Below, piece by piece: positions 1 through 6,334 of a stretch of DNA of 39,359 bases. Each line of letters starts with the position of its first letter. Position 1 is the first letter of the stretch. Under the pieces are notes generated by a model, which saw nothing but the letters and a program-made list of their open reading frames with translations, did no database searches and was not told the origin of the DNA. A program made the position numbers and the translations under genes. Source of the stretch: a virus; the IMG/VR virus record IMGVR_UViG_3300019776_000372, positions 1 through 39,359 of that record. One strand, given 5' to 3'.

Positions 1-34
1 GCCGACGACGCGGCAGAGCACTCCGCGTGAGACC
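1..34. repeat. Terminal direct repeat, left copy
   Basis: These 34 bases are identical to 39326-39359. The repeat falls inside a structured non-coding leader between the pL-like promoter and the first early gene. The usual reading is the overlap left when a circular or circularly permuted phage genome is assembled, so the two ends should be joined. A true short terminal repeat is less likely because nothing about packaging is visible here and the terminase genes lie 9 kb away. Confidence 0.9.
8..28 (+). other. Leader hairpin
   Basis: ACGCGG (8-13) pairs perfectly with CCGCGT (23-28) around a 9-nt loop. It lies 4 nt after another hairpin (39313-39328, counted across the circular join) and before a third (52-69). 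The closely spaced series is transcribed from the pL-like promoter. It could be an antitermination signal (nut- or put-like) or simply a structured 5' leader. No boxA-like element was identified. Confidence 0.4.
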
Positions 35-51
35 AACGAGCTGCCCCTACC

Positions 52-69
52 GGTGCGGGCGATAGCACC
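52..69 (+). other. Leader hairpin
   Basis: GGTGC (52-56) pairs with GCACC (65-69) around an 8-nt loop. It is the last hairpin of the leader series before the first small open reading frame at 109. Confidence 0.3.
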
Positions 70-108
70 TCAACAACCAGGCAGACCAAGCGCTGCGAAG
101 GAGAACAC

Positions 109-132
109 ATGCAACCCACCCGAGCCGGATGA
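109..132 (+). CDS. Possible 7-codon leader peptide
   Basis: ATG at 109 follows a strong ribosome site (AAGGAG, 6 nt spacing) and encodes MQPTRAG before TGA at 130-132. The stop overlaps the start of the next frame (129-281) as ATGA, a classic translational-coupling arrangement. It is too short to judge by coding statistics. It may only deliver ribosomes to the downstream frame, or be chance. Confidence 0.3.
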   Translation: MQPTRAG

Positions 133-281
133 CCCGGCCACACAGCAACAGCACGCGAAAGCCGCGCGATAGACGGCATGGGAATCAAGTTGGCCGATGG
201 CTGCGGGAGCGCCCACCCCGTGATAGCCAGGAGACGCCGCCCTACTGCACACAGCCTCAGAGCGTCATAGCTTGGGCCTGA
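129..281 (+). CDS. Small basic protein in the lambda N position (hypothetical)
   Basis: This 50-residue frame starts with ATG overlapping the stop of a 7-codon leader that has a strong ribosome site. Its N-terminal half is rich in Arg and Lys (residues 10-31 include RKPRDRR and GRWLRERPPR), and the C-terminal third is neutral. It is the first frame after the pL-like promoter and leader hairpins, where lambda-like phages encode N. The genes downstream are separated by intrinsic terminators, so an antiterminator would make sense. N proteins share almost no sequence, so this is inference from position and composition only. It may equally be non-coding leader. Confidence 0.33.
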   Translation: MTRPHSNSTRKPRDRRHGNQVGRWLRERPPRDSQETPPYCTQPQSVIAWA

Positions 282-335
282 CCCTTCCCACCGTGGAGCC
301 GGATTGAGTAACCGGCAGCCCTTCGCGAGAGGGGC

Positions 336-373
336 AAAACCACAAGCGCTTCATCCGAGGCGCTTTTGGTTTT
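336..373 (+). terminator. Terminator-like hairpin before the 76-aa gene
   Basis: The arm at 336-349 pairs with 360-373 (13 of 14 positions), with an A-run on the left and a T-run on the right. The ribosome site AAGGAG of the next gene begins 2 nt later. Two smaller inverted repeats precede it, at about 298-316 and 318-335. Confidence 0.6.
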
Positions 374-385
374 CAAGGAGCCGAG

Positions 386-616
386 ATGTTCAATCAAGTC
401 GAGCGCCCGTTCAGTGGGCCGTGCTGGCTGCACGAAACGAAGCCGCACTGGATAGTTCACTACCCAGCAGCGCGGGCGACCGCAGCGCACTACCAGGCAT
501 ACCGCGCAGTGGAGCGCGTGCCAGAGGGCCGCAAGCCCTGGACAGTGGACAACCGGCGCATCGGATCGCCAGATGGTTTCGCCACTCTTGAGCAGGCGAT
601 GCAGGCTGCGGCCTGA
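386..616 (+). CDS. Small early protein of unknown function
   Basis: This 76-residue protein starts at an ATG 5 nt after AAGGAG, directly behind a terminator-like hairpin. The middle (PHWIVHYPAARATAAHYQAYRA) is amphipathic and basic, and the end (GFATLEQAMQAAA) is helical. No domain is recognised. It is the first confidently coding gene of the plus-strand early operon and is followed by another terminator-like hairpin. Such small proteins in this position often act on host targets, but nothing in the sequence shows that here. Confidence 0.6.
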   Translation: MFNQVERPFSGPCWLHETKPHWIVHYPAARATAAHYQAYRAVERVPEGRKPWTVDNRRIGSPDGFATLEQAMQAAA

Positions 617-657
617 TCTGCACCCTCTCCCTCCCCTCCTGCCATGCGCAGGGGTTT

Positions 658-679
658 GCCCACTTAGGTGGGCTTTTTT
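658..679 (+). terminator. Terminator-like hairpin
   Basis: GCCCAC (658-663) pairs with GTGGGC (668-673) and is followed by six T residues. It separates the 76-aa gene from the gene starting at 694, whose ribosome site lies directly after the T-run. Confidence 0.7.
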
Positions 680-693
680 ATTTGGAGTCTGTA

Positions 694-1038
694 ATGACAA
701 AAATCACCGGTAATGCAGTCGTGTTGGTTAGTAAATACACGCGCTTCGATCCTGCCAACCCCGAGAAGACTGCTGCCCACGAATTCACCCTCGTGGGCAA
801 AGATAACCTGACCAAGGAAGGCGCACTGCGCGCTAACTGGGCAAAGGATGGATACATCCTGGTAGGCATGGCCCGCATTGAGATCGAGCTGCTGCCGCAG
901 AAGGAAATCACCACGAAGGCTGTGGCCACGCTACGCCAGCAGAAGGAGCAGGTTATCGCCACAGCACAGGCAGAAGCCACCCGCATCGAAGGCCAGATAC
1001 AAAGCCTGCTGGCGATTGAGCACGTCGCAGAAGCCTAA
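694..1038 (+). CDS. Early protein of unknown function with C-terminal coiled coil
   Basis: This 114-residue protein starts at the ATG 7 nt after TGGAG. An upstream in-frame TTG at 682 lies too close to the terminator T-run and is rejected. The N-terminal half looks like a small beta-rich domain. Residues about 65-112 (KEITTKAVATLRQQKEQVIATAQ...) form a long charged helix, likely a coiled coil and oligomerisation segment. No family is recognised. It stands as its own cassette between two terminator-like hairpins. Confidence 0.7.
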   Translation: MTKITGNAVVLVSKYTRFDPANPEKTAAHEFTLVGKDNLTKEGALRANWAKDGYILVGMARIEIELLPQKEITTKAVATLRQQKEQVIATAQAEATRIEGQIQSLLAIEHVAEA

Positions 1039-1043
1039 CCCAC

Positions 1044-1066
1044 AGCCCTCCCAGCGAGGGCTTTTC
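1044..1066 (+). terminator. Terminator-like hairpin
   Basis: AGCCCTC (1044-1050) pairs with GAGGGCT (1056-1062) around a 5-nt loop and is followed by a T-rich tract. The ribosome site CTGGAG for the gene at 1083 follows immediately. Confidence 0.7.
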
Positions 1067-1082
1067 TTTTCTGGAGCGCAGC

Positions 1083-1343
1083 ATGAACAACGTCCACGAC
1101 ACCTTCCAGCGCATCTTTGCAACCAACCCGGCAGTGCCTCAAAAGATGACGCGCAGCGAGATCAATGACGATGACATTTACGTGGTCGATCTCAACGCGC
1201 GCCGCATCGTCCGCGAGTTCGGGTCGGCCAGCGCAACAGCGAGTGATGCGCGCATCTACGGCGTTTCTGTGAAGCAGGGCCAGACTTGGTACACCGGGCA
1301 GCAACTTAAGGGCTTGGGCCTTGTCGATCTGGAGGCAGCATGA
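1083..1343 (+). CDS. Small early protein of unknown function
   Basis: This 86-residue protein starts at an ATG 6 nt after CTGGAG. It is acidic to neutral, with a likely beta-rich core (DIYVVDLNARRIVREFG, then ARIYGVSVKQGQTWYTGQQL). No domain is recognised. Its stop overlaps the start of the next gene (ATGA at 1340), so the two are probably translated together. Confidence 0.65.
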   Translation: MNNVHDTFQRIFATNPAVPQKMTRSEINDDDIYVVDLNARRIVREFGSASATASDARIYGVSVKQGQTWYTGQQLKGLGLVDLEAA

Positions 1344-1549
1344 ACAAGGCTGACGGAGGAACGGCGTTCCCACTCACCGGCACTCATGAGCAAGTTCTTG
1401 AAGCAGGAATGACGTTGCGCGATTGGTATGCGGGGATGGCAGTGCAAGGGCTGCTATCGGATGCAAGCGTTCAGGGCACGCCCGAAGAATTTGCACAGCG
1501 CGCCTTCTTTGTTGCAGACGCAATGGTGAAAGAAAGGATGAAATCATGA
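1340..1549 (+). CDS. Small conserved-type phage protein
   Basis: This 69-residue protein overlaps both neighbours by ATGA junctions, the sign of a coupled operon. The segment TLRDWYAGMAVQGLL, followed by a helical tail, is of a kind common in small early proteins of proteobacterial phages and prophages. No function is known to me. The start at 1340 is supported by the coupling. Confidence 0.65.
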   Translation: MNKADGGTAFPLTGTHEQVLEAGMTLRDWYAGMAVQGLLSDASVQGTPEEFAQRAFFVADAMVKERMKS

Positions 1550-1803
1550 CCAACTCCAATTGGACAGGCCGCTGTCCACGCACCCTAGACCAAGCTCTAG
1601 GCTGTACGGGACACGCAATAGAGATACACCGCACACCGCCCCTTCGGCGGTTTTTTTACGCCTGCGTTCGGCACGGCTGGGCCATTGTCATCGTGTGTCT
1701 GGCAGTGCTGGTGCTGTCTGGATGCGATGAGATGGATTCACAAGAGCGTGATGCAGCAAGCCTGCGGGACGCCATTAACACAGCGAGGAATAGCCATGAG
1801 TGA
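1546..1803 (+). CDS. Putative small lipoprotein or membrane protein
   Basis: This 85-residue frame starts at an ATG overlapping the previous stop. Residues about 45-58 are a strong hydrophobic segment ending in LVLSGC, which fits a lipobox, so the C-terminal 27 residues (DEMDSQERDA...) would be outside the inner membrane. The odd point is that an intrinsic terminator (1635-1657) lies inside the first part of the frame, encoding PPLRRFF. The true gene may start later, downstream of the terminator, perhaps at a GTG. A lipoprotein made in the lysogen or early in infection could alter the cell surface, but that is only a guess. Confidence 0.5.
   Translation: MTNSNWTGRCPRTLDQALGCTGHAIEIHRTPPLRRFFYACVRHGWAIVIVCLAVLVLSGCDEMDSQERDAASLRDAINTARNSHE
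1635..1657 (+). terminator. Intrinsic terminator inside a coding frame
   Basis: ACCGCC (1635-1640) pairs with GGCGGT (1646-1651) and is followed directly by a seven-T run. By sequence this is one of the best terminators of the early region, yet it lies inside the frame at 1546-1803. Confidence 0.7.
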
Positions 1804-2515
1804 AATGAAGCCAACGCCGGGTGTTATTCGTTTGTTTGGCGGTCATTTGGCATTGGTCGATGCAGAAGATTTGCCAGAGCTTGAAAAATATCGCTGGCAT
1901 ATCGCAAATGGGTACGCAAAGCGCTGCCTCAAAAGAGAGGACGGCAAATCAAAGTCAATGCCAATGCATCGGCAAATCATGAAGCCGCCTTTAGGAATGT
2001 TTGTAGACCACATAGACGGCAACCGGCTGAACAACACAAAAGCAAATCTGCGCATTTGCACTCCGCAGCAAAACGCAAAGAACCGCAAGCAAAGTGCTGC
2101 ACGGAATGGCAAATACAAAGGAGTTAGACAGCGCGGCGGAAGGTTTGAAGCGGCTATCCAACGTGATGGGCGCAATGTGCATCTTGGCTCATTCGTCACC
2201 GCAGAAGACGCAGCGTATGCGTACGACTGTGCTGCAAAAGAATTGCACGGAGAGTTTGCTTGCTTGAACGGCGTAATTGGTAAGCCTTCACAAAAGCAAC
2301 TTGCCAAAGAAGCTCGCATCGTTTTGGATGAGACAGGGCTCTCTCCGCGTCAATTGGTGGAGATGAATGCAGAGCTGGTGCAAGCCCTGATGGCCTGCGC
2401 AAATGTCTGCGCCGGGGAAACCACGACGAAATCTGGCCTTGTCAGCGCACTGGGAAAGGCCCGCGCCGCACTCACCAAGGCCAGCGCTTCTTCTATTAGC
2501 AAGGGGGTGGAGTGA
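1796..2515 (+). CDS. HNH homing endonuclease with AP2 DNA-binding domain
   Basis: This 239-residue protein starts at an ATG with GAGGAA 5 nt upstream. Residues about 57-98 hold the HNH core, with MHR, DHIDGNRLNN (71-80) and NLRICTPQQNAKNRK. Residues about 105-153 are an AP2/ERF-type DNA-binding domain (YKGVRQRGGRFEAAI, LGSFVTAEDAAYAYD). This HNH plus AP2 layout is well known in free-standing phage homing endonucleases. The C-terminal 80 residues are helical and unassigned. Codon use is less GC-rich than in its neighbours (many AAA and TTT codons), consistent with recent arrival. Confidence 0.88.
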   Translation: MSEMKPTPGVIRLFGGHLALVDAEDLPELEKYRWHIANGYAKRCLKREDGKSKSMPMHRQIMKPPLGMFVDHIDGNRLNNTKANLRICTPQQNAKNRKQSAARNGKYKGVRQRGGRFEAAIQRDGRNVHLGSFVTAEDAAYAYDCAAKELHGEFACLNGVIGKPSQKQLAKEARIVLDETGLSPRQLVEMNAELVQALMACANVCAGETTTKSGLVSALGKARAALTKASASSISKGVE

Positions 2516-2790
2516 TGAGCGAACAGCAACCAACACCGTGGTTTGTAAATGGCGAGAAACCTGCGCGCCGTGGTGTTTACAACGTCTCTTGCTCTCGTGT
2601 ACTGCAGAGCGGCAAATGGTGGTCCTATTGGAATGGGCGACGTTTCTTGTGCTTTAGCAGCAGCAAAGACTACGCAGAGGACAGTGGAAGGCGTGAATGG
2701 AAGGATTTTCGCTTTGCTGGCGCAGGCGATGCGGTGCTTATCAGGGGCTCTTGGCGCGGTCTCGCATCTGATCCAAAGGCAAAGCCATGA
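2515..2790 (+). CDS. Small Trp-rich protein of unknown function
   Basis: This 91-residue protein begins at an ATG that overlaps the stop of the endonuclease gene (TGATG), behind a purine-rich ribosome site. It contains the motif PWFVNGEKPARRGVYNV and a GKWWSYWNGRRF segment. Short proteins with P-x-R-x-G-V-Y and W-x-Y-W/F-x-G elements are common among phage accessory proteins, with no assigned activity. Confidence 0.65.
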   Translation: MSEQQPTPWFVNGEKPARRGVYNVSCSRVLQSGKWWSYWNGRRFLCFSSSKDYAEDSGRREWKDFRFAGAGDAVLIRGSWRGLASDPKAKP

Positions 2791-2924
2791 CCTCCACCAA
2801 ACACCCCGACACCGAAGATTTCGATCTATCCCCCGAGGCCAGTCTGATCTTTTGGATTCTGGTGGCCTTCCTAGCTTTTGCACTCGCCGGATTTTGTGCT
2901 GGCGTGCTGTATGCCGTTTATTGA
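2787..2924 (+). CDS. Small single-span membrane protein
   Basis: This 45-residue frame starts with ATG overlapping the previous stop (ATGA). The first 20 residues are acidic and polar, and residues about 20-43 are one hydrophobic span (LIFWILVAFLAFALAGF...). The size and topology fit a small inner-membrane peptide. Function is unknown. Confidence 0.5.
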   Translation: MTSTKHPDTEDFDLSPEASLIFWILVAFLAFALAGFCAGVLYAVY

Positions 2925-2932
2925 GGTGCCAC

Positions 2933-3151
2933 ATGCATCCAATCCTTCAAGAGTCTTGCGATGAGGCAATGGCCTGCGCACAGATCGAACTAGACCAATC
3001 CAACCAAGCATTCCAAGGAAACAACCATGTCCATTGCAACTCTCATCCTGGGCCAGTCCGGCACGGGCAAGACAACCAGCCTGCGCAACCTCGACCCGGC
3101 GCACACGCTGCTGATTCAGGCGGTCAAGAAGCCGCTCCCCTTCCGCTCTGA
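2933..3151 (+). CDS. Doubtful small frame overlapping the ATPase gene
   Basis: An ATG at 2933 follows GAGG by a good distance and fills the 100-nt gap before the ATPase gene. The frame then runs 125 nt into that gene. Its first 30 residues (MHPILQESCDEAMACAQIEL) look protein-like, while the rest is the shadow of the ATPase reading frame. It may be a decayed small gene or only a leader that couples translation to the ATPase. Confidence 0.22.
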   Translation: MHPILQESCDEAMACAQIELDQSNQAFQGNNHVHCNSHPGPVRHGQDNQPAQPRPGAHAADSGGQEAAPLPL

Positions 3152-3695
3152 CGGCTGGGGTTGGTTCCACAAAGAGAACAAGCCACACGGCAATGTGTTC
3201 GTATCGGATAACGCCGACCAGATCATCAAAATGATGAAGGGGACGCGCCGGGATGTAATCGTGCTGGACGACTTCCAGTACATCTTGGCAAACGAGTTCA
3301 TGCGCCGGGTGCTGGACAAGGAAACCGGCAACGCCGCGTTTGCCAAATACAACGAGATCGCGCACAACGCATGGTCAATCCTGATGGCGGCGAGCCAGCT
3401 GCCAGACCACAAGCGCGTCTACATCCTGGGGCACACCCAAGAGGATGAGAACGGACGGGTGAAGGCCAAGACCATCGGCAAGCTCTTGGACGAAAAGATC
3501 ACGCTGGAGGGGCTTCTGACAATCGTGCTGCGCACCACCGTGATCAATGGGCAATACCTTTTCACCACCAAAAACAGCGGCCTCGACACCGTGAAAAGCC
3601 CCATGGGCTTGTTCGAGGCAGACCAGATCGACAACGACCTAGCCGCTGTCGATGCGGCCATCTTCTCCTACTACGGCCTTCAAGAAACCGTCTAA
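3027..3695 (+). CDS. AAA-type ATPase, probable Sak4-like recombination protein
   Basis: This 222-residue protein has a Walker A motif GQSGTGKT at residues 9-16 and a Walker B motif VIVLDD at 77-82. This is a minimal RecA-like core of the AAA_24 type found in phage Sak4-family annealing proteins. Sak4 proteins anneal homologous single strands and work with a phage SSB, and an SSB-like gene follows 14 nt downstream. The start is supported by AAGGAAA 8 nt upstream. A general nucleotide-binding protein of the same fold cannot be excluded. Confidence 0.75.
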   Translation: MSIATLILGQSGTGKTTSLRNLDPAHTLLIQAVKKPLPFRSDGWGWFHKENKPHGNVFVSDNADQIIKMMKGTRRDVIVLDDFQYILANEFMRRVLDKETGNAAFAKYNEIAHNAWSILMAASQLPDHKRVYILGHTQEDENGRVKAKTIGKLLDEKITLEGLLTIVLRTTVINGQYLFTTKNSGLDTVKSPMGLFEADQIDNDLAAVDAAIFSYYGLQETV

Positions 3696-3709
3696 CCCAA
3701 GGACATACC

Positions 3710-4378
3710 ATGTACAAATTCAATGCAGCAACAGCGGCAGAAGCCGACAACATCAGCGCCTATCTCGATGAGACGGGCAAGTACAAAGGCAAGTTCACTC
3801 GAGCTGAAAAGCTGATCAGTAGCAACAAGGGCACACACGGCATCGGGTTCACTTTTGAGGATGAATCCAAGCGCACGGCCCGATTCGATTTGTGGACCAT
3901 GGACAACATGGGCAAGCAGCTGATGGGCTTCAAGTCACTGCAAGCCATCCTGGCCGTGCTGCGCTTCCCTGCTGACCGCGACCTCAAGATCGTGCAGGCC
4001 CAGGTGGACCGCTACGACTACGAGACGCGCCAGACTAACAAGGTGCAGGCGGAAACCTTCCCCGACCTGATCAACCGCCCCATTGGGCTGGTAATGCGCA
4101 ACACCGAGTACGAGAAGATGCGCGACGGACAAAAGACAGGAGAAACAGGCTGGCGTCTGGAGATGGTGGTTCCGTTCCAAGCGGACACCGAGCTGACAGC
4201 AAGCGAAATCGTTGGCAACAAGACGCAGCCACAAAAACTGGCCGGAATCATGGCGACATTGGCAGATCGCCCGCTCAAGAATCGCCCGTCTAATGAGCAG
4301 CGCCATGACCACGGAGGACCGCCAGCAGGCCACCCGGCAGCAAGTGGCTTTGACGACTTCGGAGACGCCCCTTACTAA
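3710..4378 (+). CDS. Single-stranded DNA-binding protein (phage SSB-like)
   Basis: This 222-residue protein starts 6 nt after AAGGACA. The body (KYKGKFTRAEKLISSNKGTHG, GIGFTFEDESKRTARFDLW) resembles the DUF669-like OB-fold proteins of phages. The C-terminus is a Gly/Pro-rich linker ending in DDFGDAPY, close to the acidic hydrophobic tail that SSB proteins use to recruit partners. Placement directly after the Sak4-like ATPase supports a joint role in recombination. Confidence 0.75.
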   Translation: MYKFNAATAAEADNISAYLDETGKYKGKFTRAEKLISSNKGTHGIGFTFEDESKRTARFDLWTMDNMGKQLMGFKSLQAILAVLRFPADRDLKIVQAQVDRYDYETRQTNKVQAETFPDLINRPIGLVMRNTEYEKMRDGQKTGETGWRLEMVVPFQADTELTASEIVGNKTQPQKLAGIMATLADRPLKNRPSNEQRHDHGGPPAGHPAASGFDDFGDAPY

Positions 4379-4380
4379 CC

Positions 4381-4563
4381 ATGCCAGTCAAGGATGACGC
4401 CGCATACGCCCGGTCGCCAAAAGGCGTAGCAGCCAGAGCGCGGGCGCATGCAAAGTACCTTGCCAAGCGCGAAGCTCAGAAACCACAACCAAAGGCCAGC
4501 ACTGCACAAGTCGCTGGCCTTCTTACTTCATGGGGTAGAGATGACCAACGTAACGTTGTTTGA
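4381..4563 (+). CDS. Small basic protein of unknown function
   Basis: This 60-residue protein begins 3 nt after the SSB stop. It is Lys/Arg/Ala-rich (KGVAARARAHAKYLAKREAQK), so probably nucleic-acid binding or helical. The 3' part holds a perfect 9-bp hairpin (4492-4521), and its end overlaps the next gene by 23 nt in another frame. Function is not recognised. Confidence 0.5.
   Translation: MPVKDDAAYARSPKGVAARARAHAKYLAKREAQKPQPKASTAQVAGLLTSWGRDDQRNVV
4492..4521 (+). other. Strong hairpin before the Gp157 gene
   Basis: AAGGCCAGC (4492-4500) pairs perfectly with GCTGGCCTT (4513-4521) around a 12-nt loop. The tail is CTTACTTC, poor for termination. It sits 20 nt before the start of the Gp157-family gene, like the terminator hairpins before other early genes. 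Confidence 0.5.
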
Positions 4564-5038
4564 TGCGGCTCAGGCCGTGCGAGAGTCTGTCAACCAGATG
4601 GACCCTGAAACCGGCGAACTGCTCGAAAGCTACACCGCAAGCCGCGAACTGTTCCAGAGCAAGGCTGTTGCCTGTGTGGCCTATGCCAAAGAAGAGGCCG
4701 CAACGCTCGCCAGCGCCAAGGCAATGATCAAGGACATGCTGGCTAAGGTGGAGGCCCGCGAAAAGCACCTGGAGCGGTTTGAAGCCTATTTGGCCGACTG
4801 CATGAAGGCCACTGGGATCACCGAAGTGAAACACGAACTTGGCCTGTTCAGCGCGAAGCTGTACCTGGAGCGCGATGAATCGGTGGAGCTGGAACCTGAT
4901 GCAGAGTTTCCCGCATCGCTGTGCAACGACCCGAAGCCGCCAACGCCCAGCAAAACCAAGATCAAGGCGGCGATCAAAGCCGGGGAAGCAGTGGCAGGCG
5001 CGCGGATCGTGCGCAAGGACAGGCTGACCATCACCTGA
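4541..5038 (+). CDS. Siphovirus Gp157-family protein
   Basis: This 165-residue protein has the Gp157 layout: an N-terminal helical region with ETGE and KAVACVAYAKEEAATLASAK, a coiled-coil centre with MLAKVEAREKHLERFEAYLADCM, and a C-terminal part (LGLFSAKLYLERDESVELEP ... PSKTKIKAAIKAGEAVAGAR). The family occurs beside phage recombination and SSB genes. Association with phage resistance was once proposed, but the activity is not established. The start is the ATG at 4541 behind GGGGTAGAG. Confidence 0.8.
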   Translation: MTNVTLFDAAQAVRESVNQMDPETGELLESYTASRELFQSKAVACVAYAKEEAATLASAKAMIKDMLAKVEAREKHLERFEAYLADCMKATGITEVKHELGLFSAKLYLERDESVELEPDAEFPASLCNDPKPPTPSKTKIKAAIKAGEAVAGARIVRKDRLTIT

Positions 5039-5063
5039 ACCACCCAGCATCCACCACCCCACA

Positions 5064-5092
5064 GAGCCCGCCACCCAGCGGGCTCGCTTGTT
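5064..5092 (+). terminator. Terminator-like hairpin
   Basis: GAGCCCGC (5064-5071) pairs perfectly with GCGGGCTC (5078-5085) around a 6-nt loop, followed by the tail GCTTGTTT. CTGGAG, the ribosome site of the next gene, begins at 5094. Confidence 0.65.
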
Positions 5093-5105
5093 TCTGGAGA
5101 CTGAA

Positions 5106-5780
5106 TTGATCGCAGCACTCTATGTTGAAAAAGACGGCGCGTACTTCGGCCTGCCGGATGTTGATCCGTGGGATGAAGCCCGCGACGCACGCAAGTATTC
5201 CGGCCCCTGGTCGGTTGTTGCGCACCCTCCCTGCCAGCGCTGGGGCCGGTTCTGGCACGGAAGCACGCGCAAACCGCACCAATTCAAGCTGGGCGATGAC
5301 GGAGGATGTTTTGAGGCCGCGTTGAAGTCGCTGCGCAGATTCGGCGGCGTCCTTGAGCATCCAGCCGACTCGCACGCATGGGCCGCCTTTGGATTGAATA
5401 AGCCGCCCCGGCGTGGTGGCTGGATATACGCCGGGCAAGGATTCTGGACCTGCTGCGTCTACCAAGGCCACTACGGGCACCTTTCCGGAAAGCCAACATG
5501 GCTTCTAGCGTGCGGGATGCAGCGATTGGAACTTCCTGAGCTTCGATGGGGGAAGACCGAGCAGCGCATTCACCCGCGCGCCCTGGAGCTGCATGGCTAC
5601 GAGAAGGCCAGGCGCATCGGAATGATGGCCATGGTTGGTGGCAAGGACAAAACCCGCATTCGCAACACCACTCCCCCCGAATTCCGGGAGGTTCTGCTGT
5701 CCATTGCGCGATCAGTAGAGCCCTCAATCGCTACTCAATTCATAGCATCCGGCGCAATAAAAACATGCGCCGCGACCTGA
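5106..5780 (+). CDS. Conserved phage protein with DCM-like motifs
   Basis: This 224-residue protein probably starts at TTG 5106, 6 nt after CTGGAG. An in-frame TTG at 5088 lies within the terminator tail. The segment VVAHPPCQRWGRFW carries PPCQ, the catalytic-loop signature of cytosine-C5 methyltransferases (motif IV). GGVLEHPADS sits where motif VI (ENV/ENP) would be. No SAM-binding motif I (FxGxG) or clear target-recognition domain is seen, and the protein is short for an active enzyme. It may be a degenerate or highly diverged methyltransferase relative. Confidence 0.5.
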   Translation: MIAALYVEKDGAYFGLPDVDPWDEARDARKYSGPWSVVAHPPCQRWGRFWHGSTRKPHQFKLGDDGGCFEAALKSLRRFGGVLEHPADSHAWAAFGLNKPPRRGGWIYAGQGFWTCCVYQGHYGHLSGKPTWLLACGMQRLELPELRWGKTEQRIHPRALELHGYEKARRIGMMAMVGGKDKTRIRNTTPPEFREVLLSIARSVEPSIATQFIASGAIKTCAAT

Positions 5781-5800
5781 TTCCACCCCAAGGAGGCCGT

Positions 5801-6334
5801 ATGGCTGAGAACACGAATACTGAGCGCGAGGCGTTTGAACAATGGGCCGCCAAAAACATAGGCCGTATTTGGAGAAGCTCAGCTCCAGGCAGCACAGATG
5901 ACTACGAGGACGCCTCAACCAATATTGGTTGGAGAGCATTCCAAGCTGGCCGCGCATCCCTGTCACTGCCTGCTGCGGGACAAGAGCCGGTGGCGTGGAT
6001 GGATGATCGAGGCTTGGTTGTTAGTGCAGAGTGGCTAGCTTCCGAAGAAGCAACGTCAGACTACCGCGCGGCTTACAACATCCCCCTCTACGCCGCCCCA
6101 CAGCCTGCAGCACCGGTGGCGGGACAAGAGCCGGTGGCGACTGATGAGGACGGCGAACGGTATCGCTATCTCATAGAAGCGCTGGACGAAAAGCCGCACG
6201 GGAAGCCAACCCTTGGCGCGTCTTGGGACGACGACATCGGATTTTGGACGGCTGGCTCCTTTTTTGGCCTCAAAGACAAAGCCAGCATTGACGCAGCTAT
6301 CGATGCAATTCGCAAGCAAAGAGGTGAAACATGA
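5801..6334 (+). CDS. Ea-type modular accessory protein
   Basis: This 177-residue protein starts behind a strong AAGGAGG. The N-terminus (EREAFEQWAAKN ... GWRAFQAGRAS) is the segment widespread in lambdoid Ea-like and Eaa proteins. The centre holds two copies of a GQEPVA block separated by a P/A-rich linker with LYAAPQPAAP. The C-terminus (RYRYLIEALDEKPH ... IDAAIDAIRKQRG) is another exchangeable end. These proteins are mosaics of swapping modules under the pL transcript. Their functions are largely unknown. Confidence 0.7.
   Translation: MAENTNTEREAFEQWAAKNIGRIWRSSAPGSTDDYEDASTNIGWRAFQAGRASLSLPAAGQEPVAWMDDRGLVVSAEWLASEEATSDYRAAYNIPLYAAPQPAAPVAGQEPVATDEDGERYRYLIEALDEKPHGKPTLGASWDDDIGFWTAGSFFGLKDKASIDAAIDAIRKQRGET

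Noticed and set aside
1-34. True terminal redundancy or cohesive end
   Set aside because: The repeat is short, lies in an early leader far from the terminase, and is best explained by assembly overlap of a circular map.
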